64,000 nucleotides of DNA from Actinomycetes bacterium (GTDB lineage: Bacteria; Actinomycetota; Acidimicrobiia; Acidimicrobiales; Ilumatobacteraceae). How positions within the stretch are numbered: the first letter of the stretch is position 1; every line of letters begins with the position of its first letter. The translations under genes and the position numbers were made by a program. Shown here piece by piece: positions 20,203 to 28,097 of the stretch. The notes below the pieces were generated by a model that did no database searches, was not told the origin of the DNA, and was given only the letters and a program-made list of their open reading frames with translations. Location of the stretch: NCBI GenBank assembly GCA_025360105.1, contig JANYCT010000057.1, positions 111,678-175,677 of the forward strand, given 5' to 3'.

Positions 20203-21234
20203 TCAGCGGGCCGATTTCAGCCGATGCGAGGCAAAACTCCAGAGGTAACGGGGCACCTCGGTGAGCGGGATCGCACCGACAGCGGTGAGGGCCTGAGCCC
20301 GGAAGGAGTCATTGGTTCGAAAGACCTGGAGTGAGCGTTGGTCGGCACGCGAGATCGGTGTGTTCGTCGCCCTCACGTGGGCAGGGTGTGCAAAATCGAG
20401 CGAGAGACGCTGCCAGCTTTCGATGATCGCCGAGGCAACCACGGCCTCGGCCTGCCAGCGTCGTGCAACAGCAAAGGTCTCCTCCCAATCGACCTGTGTC
20501 ACGAGGATCAGTTGCGCGACGTCGCGTAGTGCGCGTAGGAATCGAGATCCGCCGAGCGACGCGTGATAGCAGGCATGCAGTAGCCGATACGTCGGGGCGA
20601 GCACCGGGATCGAGCGGTCCGCGAGCACGATCGTGTCGCTCGGCTCGAAGACCTCCGCCATTCTCGACGTCACGCCGAACCGCCCGATCGCAAAACGGCG
20701 ATGCAGATCGAGCTCGAGGCCATCGACCGTGGTGAGCGTCGCGCCCTTGCCGTACCGACGGTCGTAGTCGCTTCCGATGCCCTCGTTGCTACGCGTGTAA
20801 CCGCTGTCACGCAGGACGTCGAGCGCGGTCGTCCAGTGATCTGGGTGAATCACCACATCGACATCACCGAACGTGCGCACGGCCGGGTCGGCATAATCCA
20901 GATGGGCCAGGGCTGCTCCCTTCGTGAGACGCCACGTAACCACCGCGTCATCGAGGATGACTGCTGTCCGAACGATCAGCGCCTCGAGCACCACGCACGT
21001 CAATAGGTTCTTGTGCCAACGCTGCAGCAGGTCAGCGCGAACGTCGTCATCCTCGACGAGGATGGCACCGTCGAGGATTGCGACCGACAGGAAGCCGAAC
21101 AGCGAGTCGTATCCAGCCAGGTTCGATACATCGCCGACATCGCTGGCCCCCAAGGGAACCGAGGTCGTCGCTGCGCCGAGACCGTGCCGCAGTGCCGCCA
21201 CCAGAGCCGGGGGATCACTCGATTCGATCGACAT
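20203..21234 (-). CDS. Nucleotidyltransferase family protein (PF14907-like)
   Basis: About 343 residues. The motif GAALAHLDYADPAVRTFGDVDVVIHPDHW contains the split nucleotidyltransferase aspartates (FGDVDVVI) of the uncharacterised nucleotidyltransferase family often found with PqqD and HprK-like genes in lasso-peptide and exopolysaccharide loci. A later conserved His-rich stretch is LLHACYHASLGGSRFLRALRDVAQL. The ATG at 21234 is chosen: it overlaps the PqqD gene stop by 20 bases, while the open frame to 21405 would run through most of PqqD. The substrate is unknown; nucleotidyl addition to a peptide or sugar is possible by analogy. Confidence 0.85.
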   Translation of the reverse strand: MSIESSDPPALVAALRHGLGAATTSVPLGASDVGDVSNLAGYDSLFGFLSVAILDGAILVEDDDVRADLLQRWHKNLLTCVVLEALIVRTAVILDDAVVTWRLTKGAALAHLDYADPAVRTFGDVDVVIHPDHWTTALDVLRDSGYTRSNEGIGSDYDRRYGKGATLTTVDGLELDLHRRFAIGRFGVTSRMAEVFEPSDTIVLADRSIPVLAPTYRLLHACYHASLGGSRFLRALRDVAQLILVTQVDWEETFAVARRWQAEAVVASAIIESWQRLSLDFAHPAHVRATNTPISRADQRSLQVFRTNDSFRAQALTAVGAIPLTEVPRYLWSFASHRLKSAR

Positions 21235-21484
21235 AGCCGTCCGTGTGAAGTTGCTCGAGCAGTCTCCGAACGTCGCCGGCAACGACGTCTCGATCCGCCG
21301 AATACCTCGATGCAATCGCGTCGACAAGTGTTTCGGTCTCGACCGATTGCTCCAACAGCGACCAGACCTCGGCACCCGGACCGTGTATTTCCGACGGGGC
21401 ACCATCGGGCGTCATGAGCGCCAAGTAACCGGGAGCGGTGCGCCACAACACACTCTTGGCGCGGCTCCATTTCACTGCCGACAC
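21215..21484 (-). CDS. PqqD-like peptide chaperone (RRE domain)
   Basis: An 89-residue stand-alone PqqD fold. The pattern GYLALMTPDGAPSEIHGPGAEVWSLLEQSVETETLVDAI..Y and a C-terminal LLEQLHTDGYVD matches the three-strand, three-helix winged helix that recognises leader peptides in RiPP pathways. It is coupled to the nucleotidyltransferase by a 20-base overlap and is divergent from the second PqqD gene 53 bases away. The first of five PqqD-type domains in 6 kb. GTG start; alternatives lie slightly downstream. Confidence 0.82.
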   Translation of the reverse strand: MSAVKWSRAKSVLWRTAPGYLALMTPDGAPSEIHGPGAEVWSLLEQSVETETLVDAIASRYSADRDVVAGDVRRLLEQLHTDGYVDRIE

Positions 21485-21537
21485 CTCGATGCTCGGGCCG
21501 CAGAGACGTGAAGTGCCATGCCCGCCAAACTAGCGGC

Positions 21538-21975
21538 ATGCCGGCCGACACTCGGGCCGCGGGCATTCTTGACCAGGCACTGTCTCTCCGCGATGCTATT
21601 GGCTTGTCTGAAACCGTGTTTGCCCCTGACGACCAACCCGCCGGAGTCGGTGGCGTGAGCACCGCGGTTCTCGATGGCGAAGTCGTGCTCTATCACGACG
21701 CAACCCGCATGGTGCATCGACTCAACACCGTCACCGGCAGCGTCTGGCTGCTCAGCGATGGCGTCACTCGCGTGGGTGAGATGGCGAGTGAGCTCGCCGA
21801 GGTGTTCGATGTCGACGAGAGCAACCTGACACCACTGATTCAGGAGTCGCTCGAGTTACTCGCAACCAACGGCCTGCTCGTCGGTCACGAACAACAAGCA
21901 CAGATCTTCTTCGAGCTGGCAGACCAGTTCGCAAGCGATGGCAGCCGCATCCTGCCACGACCTCCCGATCCTTGA
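21538..21975 (+). CDS. PqqD-like protein, possibly the N-terminal half of a split PqqD-HprK-like gene
   Basis: A 145-residue protein with a PqqD domain at about 40-115: LDGEVVLYHDATRMVHRLN, TGSVWLLSDG and LIQESLELLATNGLL. It ends at TGA 21973-21975. The next open frame (21997) is in the same reading frame, separated only by this stop and 21 bases. The same PqqD plus kinase-like domain order occurs as single fused genes at 23921 and 26213, so this is either a naturally split version or a fused gene broken by one nonsense codon. An earlier GTG at 21508 is possible. Confidence 0.78.
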   Translation: MPADTRAAGILDQALSLRDAIGLSETVFAPDDQPAGVGGVSTAVLDGEVVLYHDATRMVHRLNTVTGSVWLLSDGVTRVGEMASELAEVFDVDESNLTPLIQESLELLATNGLLVGHEQQAQIFFELADQFASDGSRILPRPPDP

Positions 21976-21996
21976 GGCACTCCCGATGACCCCTCC

Positions 21997-22761
21997 GTGT
22001 GGGCGGGTTCCCTGGTACTGCGCATCGGTAACGACCGCGATCTGCTCGTGCGCGTGCAGTTCGACACCGACACCACCGGTGTGCGCTTGCGCGCGCTGTT
22101 CGAGTCATGGCTCGAGCTCACGCCACCCGATGACCTCGATTCCCAGCCAGTCTCGTTCAGTGTGCGACTCGAGTCGGCCGGCGGTGACACGCCGCGACGT
22201 GACACGCATCTCCGTGCAGTGCCGCAACTGCGTCACGGCTCGAAGGTGATCGCCAGATCACGTCACGCCGACGACATCCTCCGCGCGTTCGCGCTGGTGA
22301 TCGGTGGAGTTCACGCCGGGGTCGATGACAAGGAGTCGCTGTGGATCGGCCTTCGACCGTTCGCGAAGGACGGTTCGGTGGTGCTGGTGGGGGTCGATAC
22401 CCCGGCACTCGTGAACGACCGCTTGCTCGGTCTTGCCGGCGTGAACGAGATCGCCGCATGGGATTGCATCATCGACGCGAGCGGTATGGTGCTCGTCCCT
22501 CCGGTGTTGCCCAACCTGTCGTGGAGCGGCGTTGGCCTGGAGGCGCCAGACGAGGGATGGCAACGGCTGAACCTCGCCGGCATCGTGATGCTCGAAGACC
22601 AGGCTCAAACGGTGGCCGAGCGAGTGTCGTATCTCGCCACGCAGAGCACCGACTCGCGTTGGTTCCGACTGATCGCAGATCTGGCCGAGCGGGCCACATT
22701 GCGCGGGGTCCCGGACCGGACCGCGGTTCGCGACGCAATCCGCGAATTGCTCGGCGCGTAG
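21997..22761 (+). CDS. HprK-like protein without a P-loop (degenerate kinase domain)
   Basis: A 254-residue product starting at GTG. It lines up with the kinase part of the neighbouring HprK-like proteins: the stretch DGSVVLVGVDTPALVN (125-140) occupies the place of the Walker A loop, and IIDASGMVLVPPVLPNL matches the post-loop segment V-D/I-D-x-x-T-x-x-V-H-P of the active paralogues. The Gly-Lys-Ser/Thr needed for nucleotide binding is absent, so kinase activity is unlikely. Similarity was judged by eye. It is in frame with the preceding PqqD gene across one stop codon. No membrane segments. Confidence 0.7.
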   Translation: MWAGSLVLRIGNDRDLLVRVQFDTDTTGVRLRALFESWLELTPPDDLDSQPVSFSVRLESAGGDTPRRDTHLRAVPQLRHGSKVIARSRHADDILRAFALVIGGVHAGVDDKESLWIGLRPFAKDGSVVLVGVDTPALVNDRLLGLAGVNEIAAWDCIIDASGMVLVPPVLPNLSWSGVGLEAPDEGWQRLNLAGIVMLEDQAQTVAERVSYLATQSTDSRWFRLIADLAERATLRGVPDRTAVRDAIRELLGA

Positions 22762-22776
22762 CCGAGCCGCGCAAGC

Positions 22777-23088
22777 TCACGAATTGGGGAGCGGATCGAT
22801 TCCCTGGAGCAAACCGAGGTCGCCGAAGTTCTTGATCACGTTCTCCACCTCGCGAGCAACTTCTTCAGAGGGCACCGCAAATGCTTCCGCAGTCAACAAG
22901 CTGACCTCGCCCACAGAGTTCTTGCCGTCACACAGCGACCAGATCAGCGCGGCCGTCACGTTGAGCAGCACCGACCGCTGGCTCGCCGTGTCGTAGAGCA
23001 CGGCCTCGTTGTCGAGGTACGACACCAGCACACTCGCGCCCGGGACAGCAACGAAATCGGCCACGATGACCTCGTCTGCAGACGGCAC
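22777..23088 (-). CDS. PqqD-like peptide chaperone
   Basis: A 103-residue PqqD protein: VLVSYLDNEAVLYDTASQRSVLLN, TAALIWSLCDGKNSVGEV, and a last helix VENVIKNFGDLGLLQ. The GTG at 23088 is selected because it shares a base with the stop of the upstream kinase gene (TAGTG); the longer open frame to 23478 is only the antisense of that gene. It is the last gene of the run Tat protein, PqqD-HprK, HprK, PqqD, all overlapping by one to four bases. The role is probably to present a peptide or protein substrate to the kinases. Confidence 0.85.
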   Translation of the reverse strand: MPSADEVIVADFVAVPGASVLVSYLDNEAVLYDTASQRSVLLNVTAALIWSLCDGKNSVGEVSLLTAEAFAVPSEEVAREVENVIKNFGDLGLLQGIDPLPNS

Positions 23089-23924
23089 TACCCACCCACC
23101 AATGGCTGGATCAGATCGATCGCTTCGGCAACGTGGCCGAAGCGGAGACAGTAACCGGGAACGTGCTCCGCGACCCGCTCCAGACCACGGAATACTGGCT
23201 CTCCCACGCTTGCGAGTGTGGTGGAGTTCAACACCAATGCGTGCAGGGTCGCCGCCTTGCTCATCGGCTCCAAAGAAGCGACGTCGCCCCATTCGAGAAA
23301 CACCACAGCGGCGAGCGGAACCGGTTCGAGCACTGCTGTTGCTCCGAGTTCGCTCGCAGCCACGAACCAATCGTCGCCGAAGAACTGGCGGTAGTCGTGC
23401 GCGAGCACCGGAAGGTTGTCGAGGTAGTCGCGACCGCCCTTGCGGAGCATGACCGGGCGCGCATAGGGATGCACGCACAGCGTGGCGGCGTCGATCGGAC
23501 CGAGATCGTCACTGAGGTGCTGCCAGCCGAGTTGGGCTGCGGCCGCAGCGATGGTGCTCTTGCCGCTGTGTGATTGTCCACAGAGCGCCACGGCACCGCG
23601 AGGTCCGGCCGTGACGGTGGCGTGCATCACGGGCCATGACGAGCGCGACTCTTCCGCTCGATGGTTGACCTCCCATGCCACGACAGAAACGACGCCCGCC
23701 GTGAAGACCATCGGCTCGCACACTTCTGGGCCACCCGATGCGGCCTCGAACGTGATCTCGTAGGCGCCACTATCGAACTGGGTCATCGCCCGCAACACAT
23801 TCGGCTCTCGATCGCTGGCGGGCATGTCGCGATAGCAGCGATCGATCACTTCCACGAGTGTGGAATCATTCGACTCGAAACGAAATGAGAAGCCAAGTGC
23901 CTGGAATCCTCTGGTCGTGTTCAC
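23088..23924 (-). CDS. HprK-related kinase with intact Walker A
   Basis: A 278-residue protein related to the C-terminal domain of HPr kinase/phosphorylase. The P-loop reads CGQSHSGKST (115-124), followed by the conserved HLSDDLGPID (137-146) where HprK has its catalytic aspartates. HprK-type enzymes phosphorylate serine; relatives phosphorylate the C-terminal serine of lasso peptides or act in exopolysaccharide loci (HprK-related kinase A group). GTG start overlaps the upstream stop (GTGA). The N-terminal 100 residues do not resemble the HprK sensory domain and are not recognised. Confidence 0.85.
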   Translation of the reverse strand: MNTTRGFQALGFSFRFESNDSTLVEVIDRCYRDMPASDREPNVLRAMTQFDSGAYEITFEAASGGPEVCEPMVFTAGVVSVVAWEVNHRAEESRSSWPVMHATVTAGPRGAVALCGQSHSGKSTIAAAAAQLGWQHLSDDLGPIDAATLCVHPYARPVMLRKGGRDYLDNLPVLAHDYRQFFGDDWFVAASELGATAVLEPVPLAAVVFLEWGDVASLEPMSKAATLHALVLNSTTLASVGEPVFRGLERVAEHVPGYCLRFGHVAEAIDLIQPLVGG

Positions 23925-25111
23925 GAAGGATCGAGTACCCCGGCTACGAGACCGGCCAGCGGCGTGAGGTCGTCGACCGTGAGTTGGTACGTGGGTATCG
24001 CTTCCGCAAGATGCACGACGTCGTGGATCCAGGCCTCACGCGCCTTCTCGGGCACGAGCATCGTCGCCTGGATTCGGGCAGCCGCGTAGGCAGGATCAAG
24101 GAGCTCGACGCGAGTTTGCTCACCTGGCAAATGCGCGACGATGAGAATCGCGCCAAGCACCGCGCCGTCGGAGAGGTACGCGAACGGCAGCGATGACGCG
24201 GCGACGGGTTGATGGTGTCCCAGATACCGTTCGCAGCCATGCGGCACTGCGACATCGACACCCATCGAGCGCCAGTTGTCTCGGGTCTGCGCAATCGGCG
24301 AGTGCCACGGATGCACGGCACGGGTGGACGGATCGACAACCGTCACCTCGTCGGCGAGATAACCAAAGCCTGCGCGAATCAGCGCCAGCATTGTCGTGCT
24401 CTTGCCGATGCCCCATCCCCCGGTGATCAGTACACCGCGACCACGGTGCGATACCGCCGCAGCATGAAAGGTCAGCGGGTGATTCGAGTTCTTGTTGAAC
24501 ACCAACCCGGTCAGCAACTCCTGCAGCACGTCGTCGTCATCGGCACCCATACCGGCCGGGCGACCATCGATCTCAACAGTCCACGGCGAATGAACGATCT
24601 GACCATCACCGCGGTGCACGAGCACGCGGTGGTCCGGCGCCGTCGTCTGGTCGGCAAGAGACAGGTCGCAGAATCGATCCGCAAGCAACCTGGCAAGATC
24701 TGCGCCGTCAGTCTCGAGGACGAAGTTCGAACCGAGTCCGGAATACAACCCGACCCGGATGAATCGACGCTGGAGGACGAAATCGGCTGACGCTGGGCCG
24801 GCAACTGCGGAAATCGGTGGAGGTGCAGGCGCCTCGGCCGCGGCGACGCCGGGATCGACCAGCAGACCCATCGTCGTGAAGCCCGCGACCGTGGACTCGA
24901 CCTCACCACGGATCTCCAATGGATCAGCTTCGAAGAGGCTGGCCAGCTCGGCGACGATAGCGTCGAGATCTTCCTCGCCGTCGCACAGCAGCCAGATCGC
25001 GGTCGCCGTCGCGTTCAGCGGTTGCACCGCCCCGGATGACCGGTGATAGACGATCGCACCAGAGCCGATCATCCATGTGTGTGTGGCACCCGGTACGGGC
25101 ACCGGACTCAC
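23921..25111 (-). CDS. PqqD-HprK fusion kinase
   Basis: A 396-residue fusion. Residues about 15-88 are a PqqD domain (GAIVYHRSSGAVQPLNATATAIWLLCDG). After an Ala/Pro linker (90-105), residues 115-396 are an HprK-like kinase with LTFHAAAV (213-220), Walker A GGWGIGKST (231-239) and YLADEVTVVD (251-260). The fusion joins a leader-recognition domain directly to a serine-kinase-like domain. Both ends overlap neighbours by GTGA, so synthesis is coupled to the Tat-exported protein upstream, the best candidate substrate, and to a second kinase downstream. Confidence 0.88.
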   Translation of the reverse strand: MSPVPVPGATHTWMIGSGAIVYHRSSGAVQPLNATATAIWLLCDGEEDLDAIVAELASLFEADPLEIRGEVESTVAGFTTMGLLVDPGVAAAEAPAPPPISAVAGPASADFVLQRRFIRVGLYSGLGSNFVLETDGADLARLLADRFCDLSLADQTTAPDHRVLVHRGDGQIVHSPWTVEIDGRPAGMGADDDDVLQELLTGLVFNKNSNHPLTFHAAAVSHRGRGVLITGGWGIGKSTTMLALIRAGFGYLADEVTVVDPSTRAVHPWHSPIAQTRDNWRSMGVDVAVPHGCERYLGHHQPVAASSLPFAYLSDGAVLGAILIVAHLPGEQTRVELLDPAYAAARIQATMLVPEKAREAWIHDVVHLAEAIPTYQLTVDDLTPLAGLVAGVLDPS

Positions 25112-25902
25112 GGAAGCGGCAGGGCGTTACATCCGCCAGAGACAAATGGCGCGGACGTCGGTACTGTCGACAAGGTGGTGAGGCTGCCCAAGTTCGTAGT
25201 GGTGGAATCGCCAACGTTTAGCTTCGTCGGATCGCTACTGCCAGGACCTGGAAGGACGGCGGAGCTCACCGATGCGGTGTAATAGCGGCAATCCCATGCC
25301 GGCTTGCCGGTGGGTCCCTTACACACGACTCGAACGGCGAGCTGCGCGCTGCTGTAGCCGAAGTCACCGACTTTGTTGCCTTGCACCTCGAGCGGTCCAA
25401 AGGTCTTGGAGTAGGTCACGGGACCGCTGGTTGTCGTCCAAGCAAGCGAACTCTGTGGATTTGTTTCGTAGCACGGTGCACCCTTGCCGCTCTTGTATGC
25501 GGCCACCCAGCTCCACTGGAACTGCACTACCGGTACGGTGGCGCTGCAGAGGCACGGCTTGGAACTCGGCGGATTGAGCGCAGGGATGCTGTAGTTGACG
25601 ACGCCATCGACCTGCCACTTGAAATTCTTCGAACTGGGGCACGTGGCCGTGACAGTGCCAGCACCCAAATACGTGAACGTGATGGTGCCGAGCACGCCTC
25701 CGCCGGGGCCGAAGCCAGCGCCGCCCAACGACGGGATGCACTTCGCGGTGCCACCCGCGGCATGTGCCACGCCGCTCAGCAGCAGCGGAGCGGACCACGC
25801 GATCGCGCCACCGACAGCCAACTTCTTCAGTGCCGCACGCCGATCTGTCTGATCGTTCAAAACACCGGCAGTTGTTTCGTTGGAATCAAGGTCCGTACTC
25901 AT
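25108..25902 (-). CDS. Tat-exported protein, candidate substrate of the PqqD/HprK module
   Basis: A 264-residue protein with a twin-arginine signal (RRAALKKLAVGGAIAWSAP, then LLLSGVAHAAGG) and no lipobox. The N-terminal 20 residues before the RR are polar (STDLDSNETTAGVLNDQTD), unusually long for a signal peptide and able to serve as a recognition sequence for PqqD. The mature part is Gly/Ser/Thr/Pro rich with eight Cys and no recognised domain; the C-terminus is Ser/Thr rich (TTTNLGSLTTLSTVPTSAP). It begins the overlapping operon with PqqD-HprK, HprK and PqqD. Export in folded form would fit cytoplasmic modification before secretion. Confidence 0.8.
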   Translation of the reverse strand: MSTDLDSNETTAGVLNDQTDRRAALKKLAVGGAIAWSAPLLLSGVAHAAGGTAKCIPSLGGAGFGPGGGVLGTITFTYLGAGTVTATCPSSKNFKWQVDGVVNYSIPALNPPSSKPCLCSATVPVVQFQWSWVAAYKSGKGAPCYETNPQSSLAWTTTSGPVTYSKTFGPLEVQGNKVGDFGYSSAQLAVRVVCKGPTGKPAWDCRYYTASVSSAVLPGPGSSDPTKLNVGDSTTTNLGSLTTLSTVPTSAPFVSGGCNALPLP

Positions 25903-25943
25903 GGTGGCATTGTACCCATCCCTCGTCTGAAAAGAAAAGGGGC

Positions 25944-26162
25944 CTAATATGTCGGTTCACCGTTGACGATGCGTTCGTACTGCATCCACGTGTCCGGTAG
26001 TCGTGGAGTCATCGCGGCGCACGACCATGGCCCCAGCCACTGATCATGCCTTTGAACTGGCGGTTCTCCATCTTGTAAACCGTCGGCCACCGCGGGCTGG
26101 GCGCCGACACGTTGGATTGCTGGACGTCCTGAGCGATCAATGACCGCCACCCATCTAGACAA
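25944..26162 (-). pseudogene. Frameshifted C-terminal gene fragment
   Basis: Minus-strand reading suggests a decayed coding piece in the 310-base gap. One frame gives LDGWRSLIAQDVQQSNVSAP then WPTVYKMENRQFKGMISGWG and runs up to about 26031. Adding one base in the C run near 26030 continues it into TPRLPDTWMQYERIVNGEPTY and a stop at 25944. Two adjoining frames making one coherent Trp/Tyr/Met-rich sequence is unlikely by chance, but I do not recognise the family and no start is visible. The gap also holds TTGACA at 26167-26172, a possible -35 for the gene starting at 26213. Confidence 0.35.
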
Positions 26163-26212
26163 AATCTTGACAACAACAACGAGCCCGTCAGGAAATCATC
26201 ACCGACGGCCGG

Positions 26213-27424
26213 GTGAGCGACGATGGTACGGTTCGCGGTGTGGATCAGGTGTCAAAGACGCGGGTCGTCGACGACAACTTCTGCGCAGCGCCGGCTCGGA
26301 CCGTTCGCATGGTCGAGATCGACCATGAAGCGATCCTGCTCGATGATGCCCGTCAGGCGGTGTATGCGCTCAACCCAACGGGAACCCTGATTTGGAGATG
26401 CCTCGATGGACTCTCGCCCGTCGGGGAGATCTGCGATGATCTCGCCTTTGCACTCGAGGCACCGCTCGACATCGTGAAACGCGACACGTTCGACCTCGTC
26501 GAGCAACTGCTCGAGGCGGGCATGGCCTTCGATCGACGAATCGGCGAAGCACCGACTACGTTTCGCGGCCCGACACCTCCAGTGACTCAGCGGCTGCTGC
26601 ACGCCGACACGACAGAGGTTCTCACCGTTCTGGTGGGACGCGCGGTTGTGAGCGTTTCATGCAACAACGCCCGTCTCTCCGAGACGCTCAGAGTCGTGTT
26701 GGCTTCGATGATCGTCAACGACTCAACGGCGCAGACCCACCTGTTCCTCGACGTGGGAATTGCCAGCGGCGAACTGCTTGCGATGAGTTACCTCTACGTG
26801 GATGAGCGGCGAGTTCTCGCCACATCGAGCACCGGACACGTGGTCCGTGCCGCATTGGCCCATCTCGCCGGCTTCGCGCAAGACAGCAACCCATTCATGC
26901 TCAGTGGACGGCTCCTGCTGCATGACCGTGGCGCGATGATCATCTCTGCTTCGTTCGGCTGCCTCATCGAAGTCGGTAGTCGCCGACTCATCCGCGAAGG
27001 GTGGCGCACCGCCCACCAAACGGTCTCGGTTGTCGACTCGGACACCCTCGAAGTCATCGTTGGTGAGCATCGACTGAACCTCGACCCCGAGGGTCTCCAG
27101 GAGATCGATCGACTGTTTCCCTCTGAGAGCGACGAGTCCCAGATCGTGCCGGGCCGCTATCCGCTTCTCGCGATGGTGTCCGTCGGCTACCGCAACATCA
27201 TCGGTCGTACCGAGTCACCCGCTACCCGTGTGACACAGCTCGCGCATTTCCTCAAGTCGTCGAACGGCCTCCGGGCGAGCGACCTCCAACAACTCGCAGT
27301 TCTGAGCGGACAGGTCGATGTCGAATGGATGATGGGCAACGAACCACGCGAGTTCACTGATCTGCTTCGTCGACTCGCGAAGTCACGGCCGGTAGAGCGT
27401 CTCGACCGTCGACGCCCGGTTTGA
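26213..27424 (+). CDS. PqqD plus degenerate HprK-like protein
   Basis: A 403-residue protein from GTG. Residues about 30-110 form a PqqD domain (EAILLDDARQAVYALNPTGTLIWRCLDGL). The remainder parallels the PqqD-HprK fusion at 23921, including NPFMLSGRLLLHDRG where the active enzyme has LTFHAAAVSHRGRG. The P-loop position reads AMIISASFGCLIEVG (241-255), lacking GKS/T, so it is a likely pseudokinase. Its 3' end overlaps the convergent YkgJ gene by 71 bases. Probably a regulatory or scaffold partner of the two intact kinases. Confidence 0.78.
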   Translation: MSDDGTVRGVDQVSKTRVVDDNFCAAPARTVRMVEIDHEAILLDDARQAVYALNPTGTLIWRCLDGLSPVGEICDDLAFALEAPLDIVKRDTFDLVEQLLEAGMAFDRRIGEAPTTFRGPTPPVTQRLLHADTTEVLTVLVGRAVVSVSCNNARLSETLRVVLASMIVNDSTAQTHLFLDVGIASGELLAMSYLYVDERRVLATSSTGHVVRAALAHLAGFAQDSNPFMLSGRLLLHDRGAMIISASFGCLIEVGSRRLIREGWRTAHQTVSVVDSDTLEVIVGEHRLNLDPEGLQEIDRLFPSESDESQIVPGRYPLLAMVSVGYRNIIGRTESPATRVTQLAHFLKSSNGLRASDLQQLAVLSGQVDVEWMMGNEPREFTDLLRRLAKSRPVERLDRRRPV

Positions 27425-28004
27425 TTCGCTGAGACGCTGCCAAGATCTGTTCCGACATCGGAGTACCGCCGAAGTACGCCGCGATGAGTTGGGCATGGCG
27501 AACCGCAGCTGCCCGCAGGGCCTGGTTCGTGCCGATCCATTGTTCGACGGGATGTTCCTCGAGGTAGCTCTGCAGTTTCGCCGCGGAGAAGCTTCCGAGT
27601 GGTATTTCCATGGCCTCTTCCATCCACCGGGTGAGCCCGCGTACGACCTCGATCATGTCGACGCAGTCGTCCATGCTCATTCGCCCAGAGGTGTACTCGG
27701 GCAGCAGCTTGCAGTTGTAGGTCCTGCACACGGAAGGTCGCGCCTCGTACGCCGAGCAACAACCCTCAGCAAAGGCGGGACAGGGCTGTTCGAAGATGAC
27801 TGATCCATTGACTCGATACTTCACCGTGAACGACAGAGAGGTGACGTGCTCTATCTCGCTCTTGGAAATGTCGGCTCCGACGAAGAGCGTGCCGTCGCAA
27901 CACATCCCGCATTTCATGCAGATGTCTGCGGCCGCGCGATCGCCGATCGCCTCTTTCGGTGGGCCAACCGTCTGCTTGCCCTTCTTCTTGGAACGACTGC
28001 CCAA
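27354..28004 (-). CDS. YkgJ family cysteine-cluster protein
   Basis: A 216-residue protein with the YkgJ (CxxCxxCC) zinc or iron-sulfur type cluster: CMKCGMCC near residue 29, then PCPAFAEGCCSAYEARPSVCRTYNC. The N-terminus is Lys-rich. YkgJ-like proteins are poorly characterised and have been linked to metal-dependent modification. The TTG at 28004 is preceded by GGAGG with seven bases spacing. It sits at the edge of the PqqD/HprK module and may belong to it; the function is not known. Confidence 0.8.
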   Translation of the reverse strand: MGSRSKKKGKQTVGPPKEAIGDRAAADICMKCGMCCDGTLFVGADISKSEIEHVTSLSFTVKYRVNGSVIFEQPCPAFAEGCCSAYEARPSVCRTYNCKLLPEYTSGRMSMDDCVDMIEVVRGLTRWMEEAMEIPLGSFSAAKLQSYLEEHPVEQWIGTNQALRAAAVRHAQLIAAYFGGTPMSEQILAASQRIKPGVDGRDALPAVTSRVDEADQ

Positions 28005-28097
28005 TGCTCCGCCTCCGCGCCGACCGCGTCAGACACGCGGCATGTGCAATCTAGCCGTCGTCGGTTGGGGGATGGGTCGGTGCGATAGCGTCGGCGT

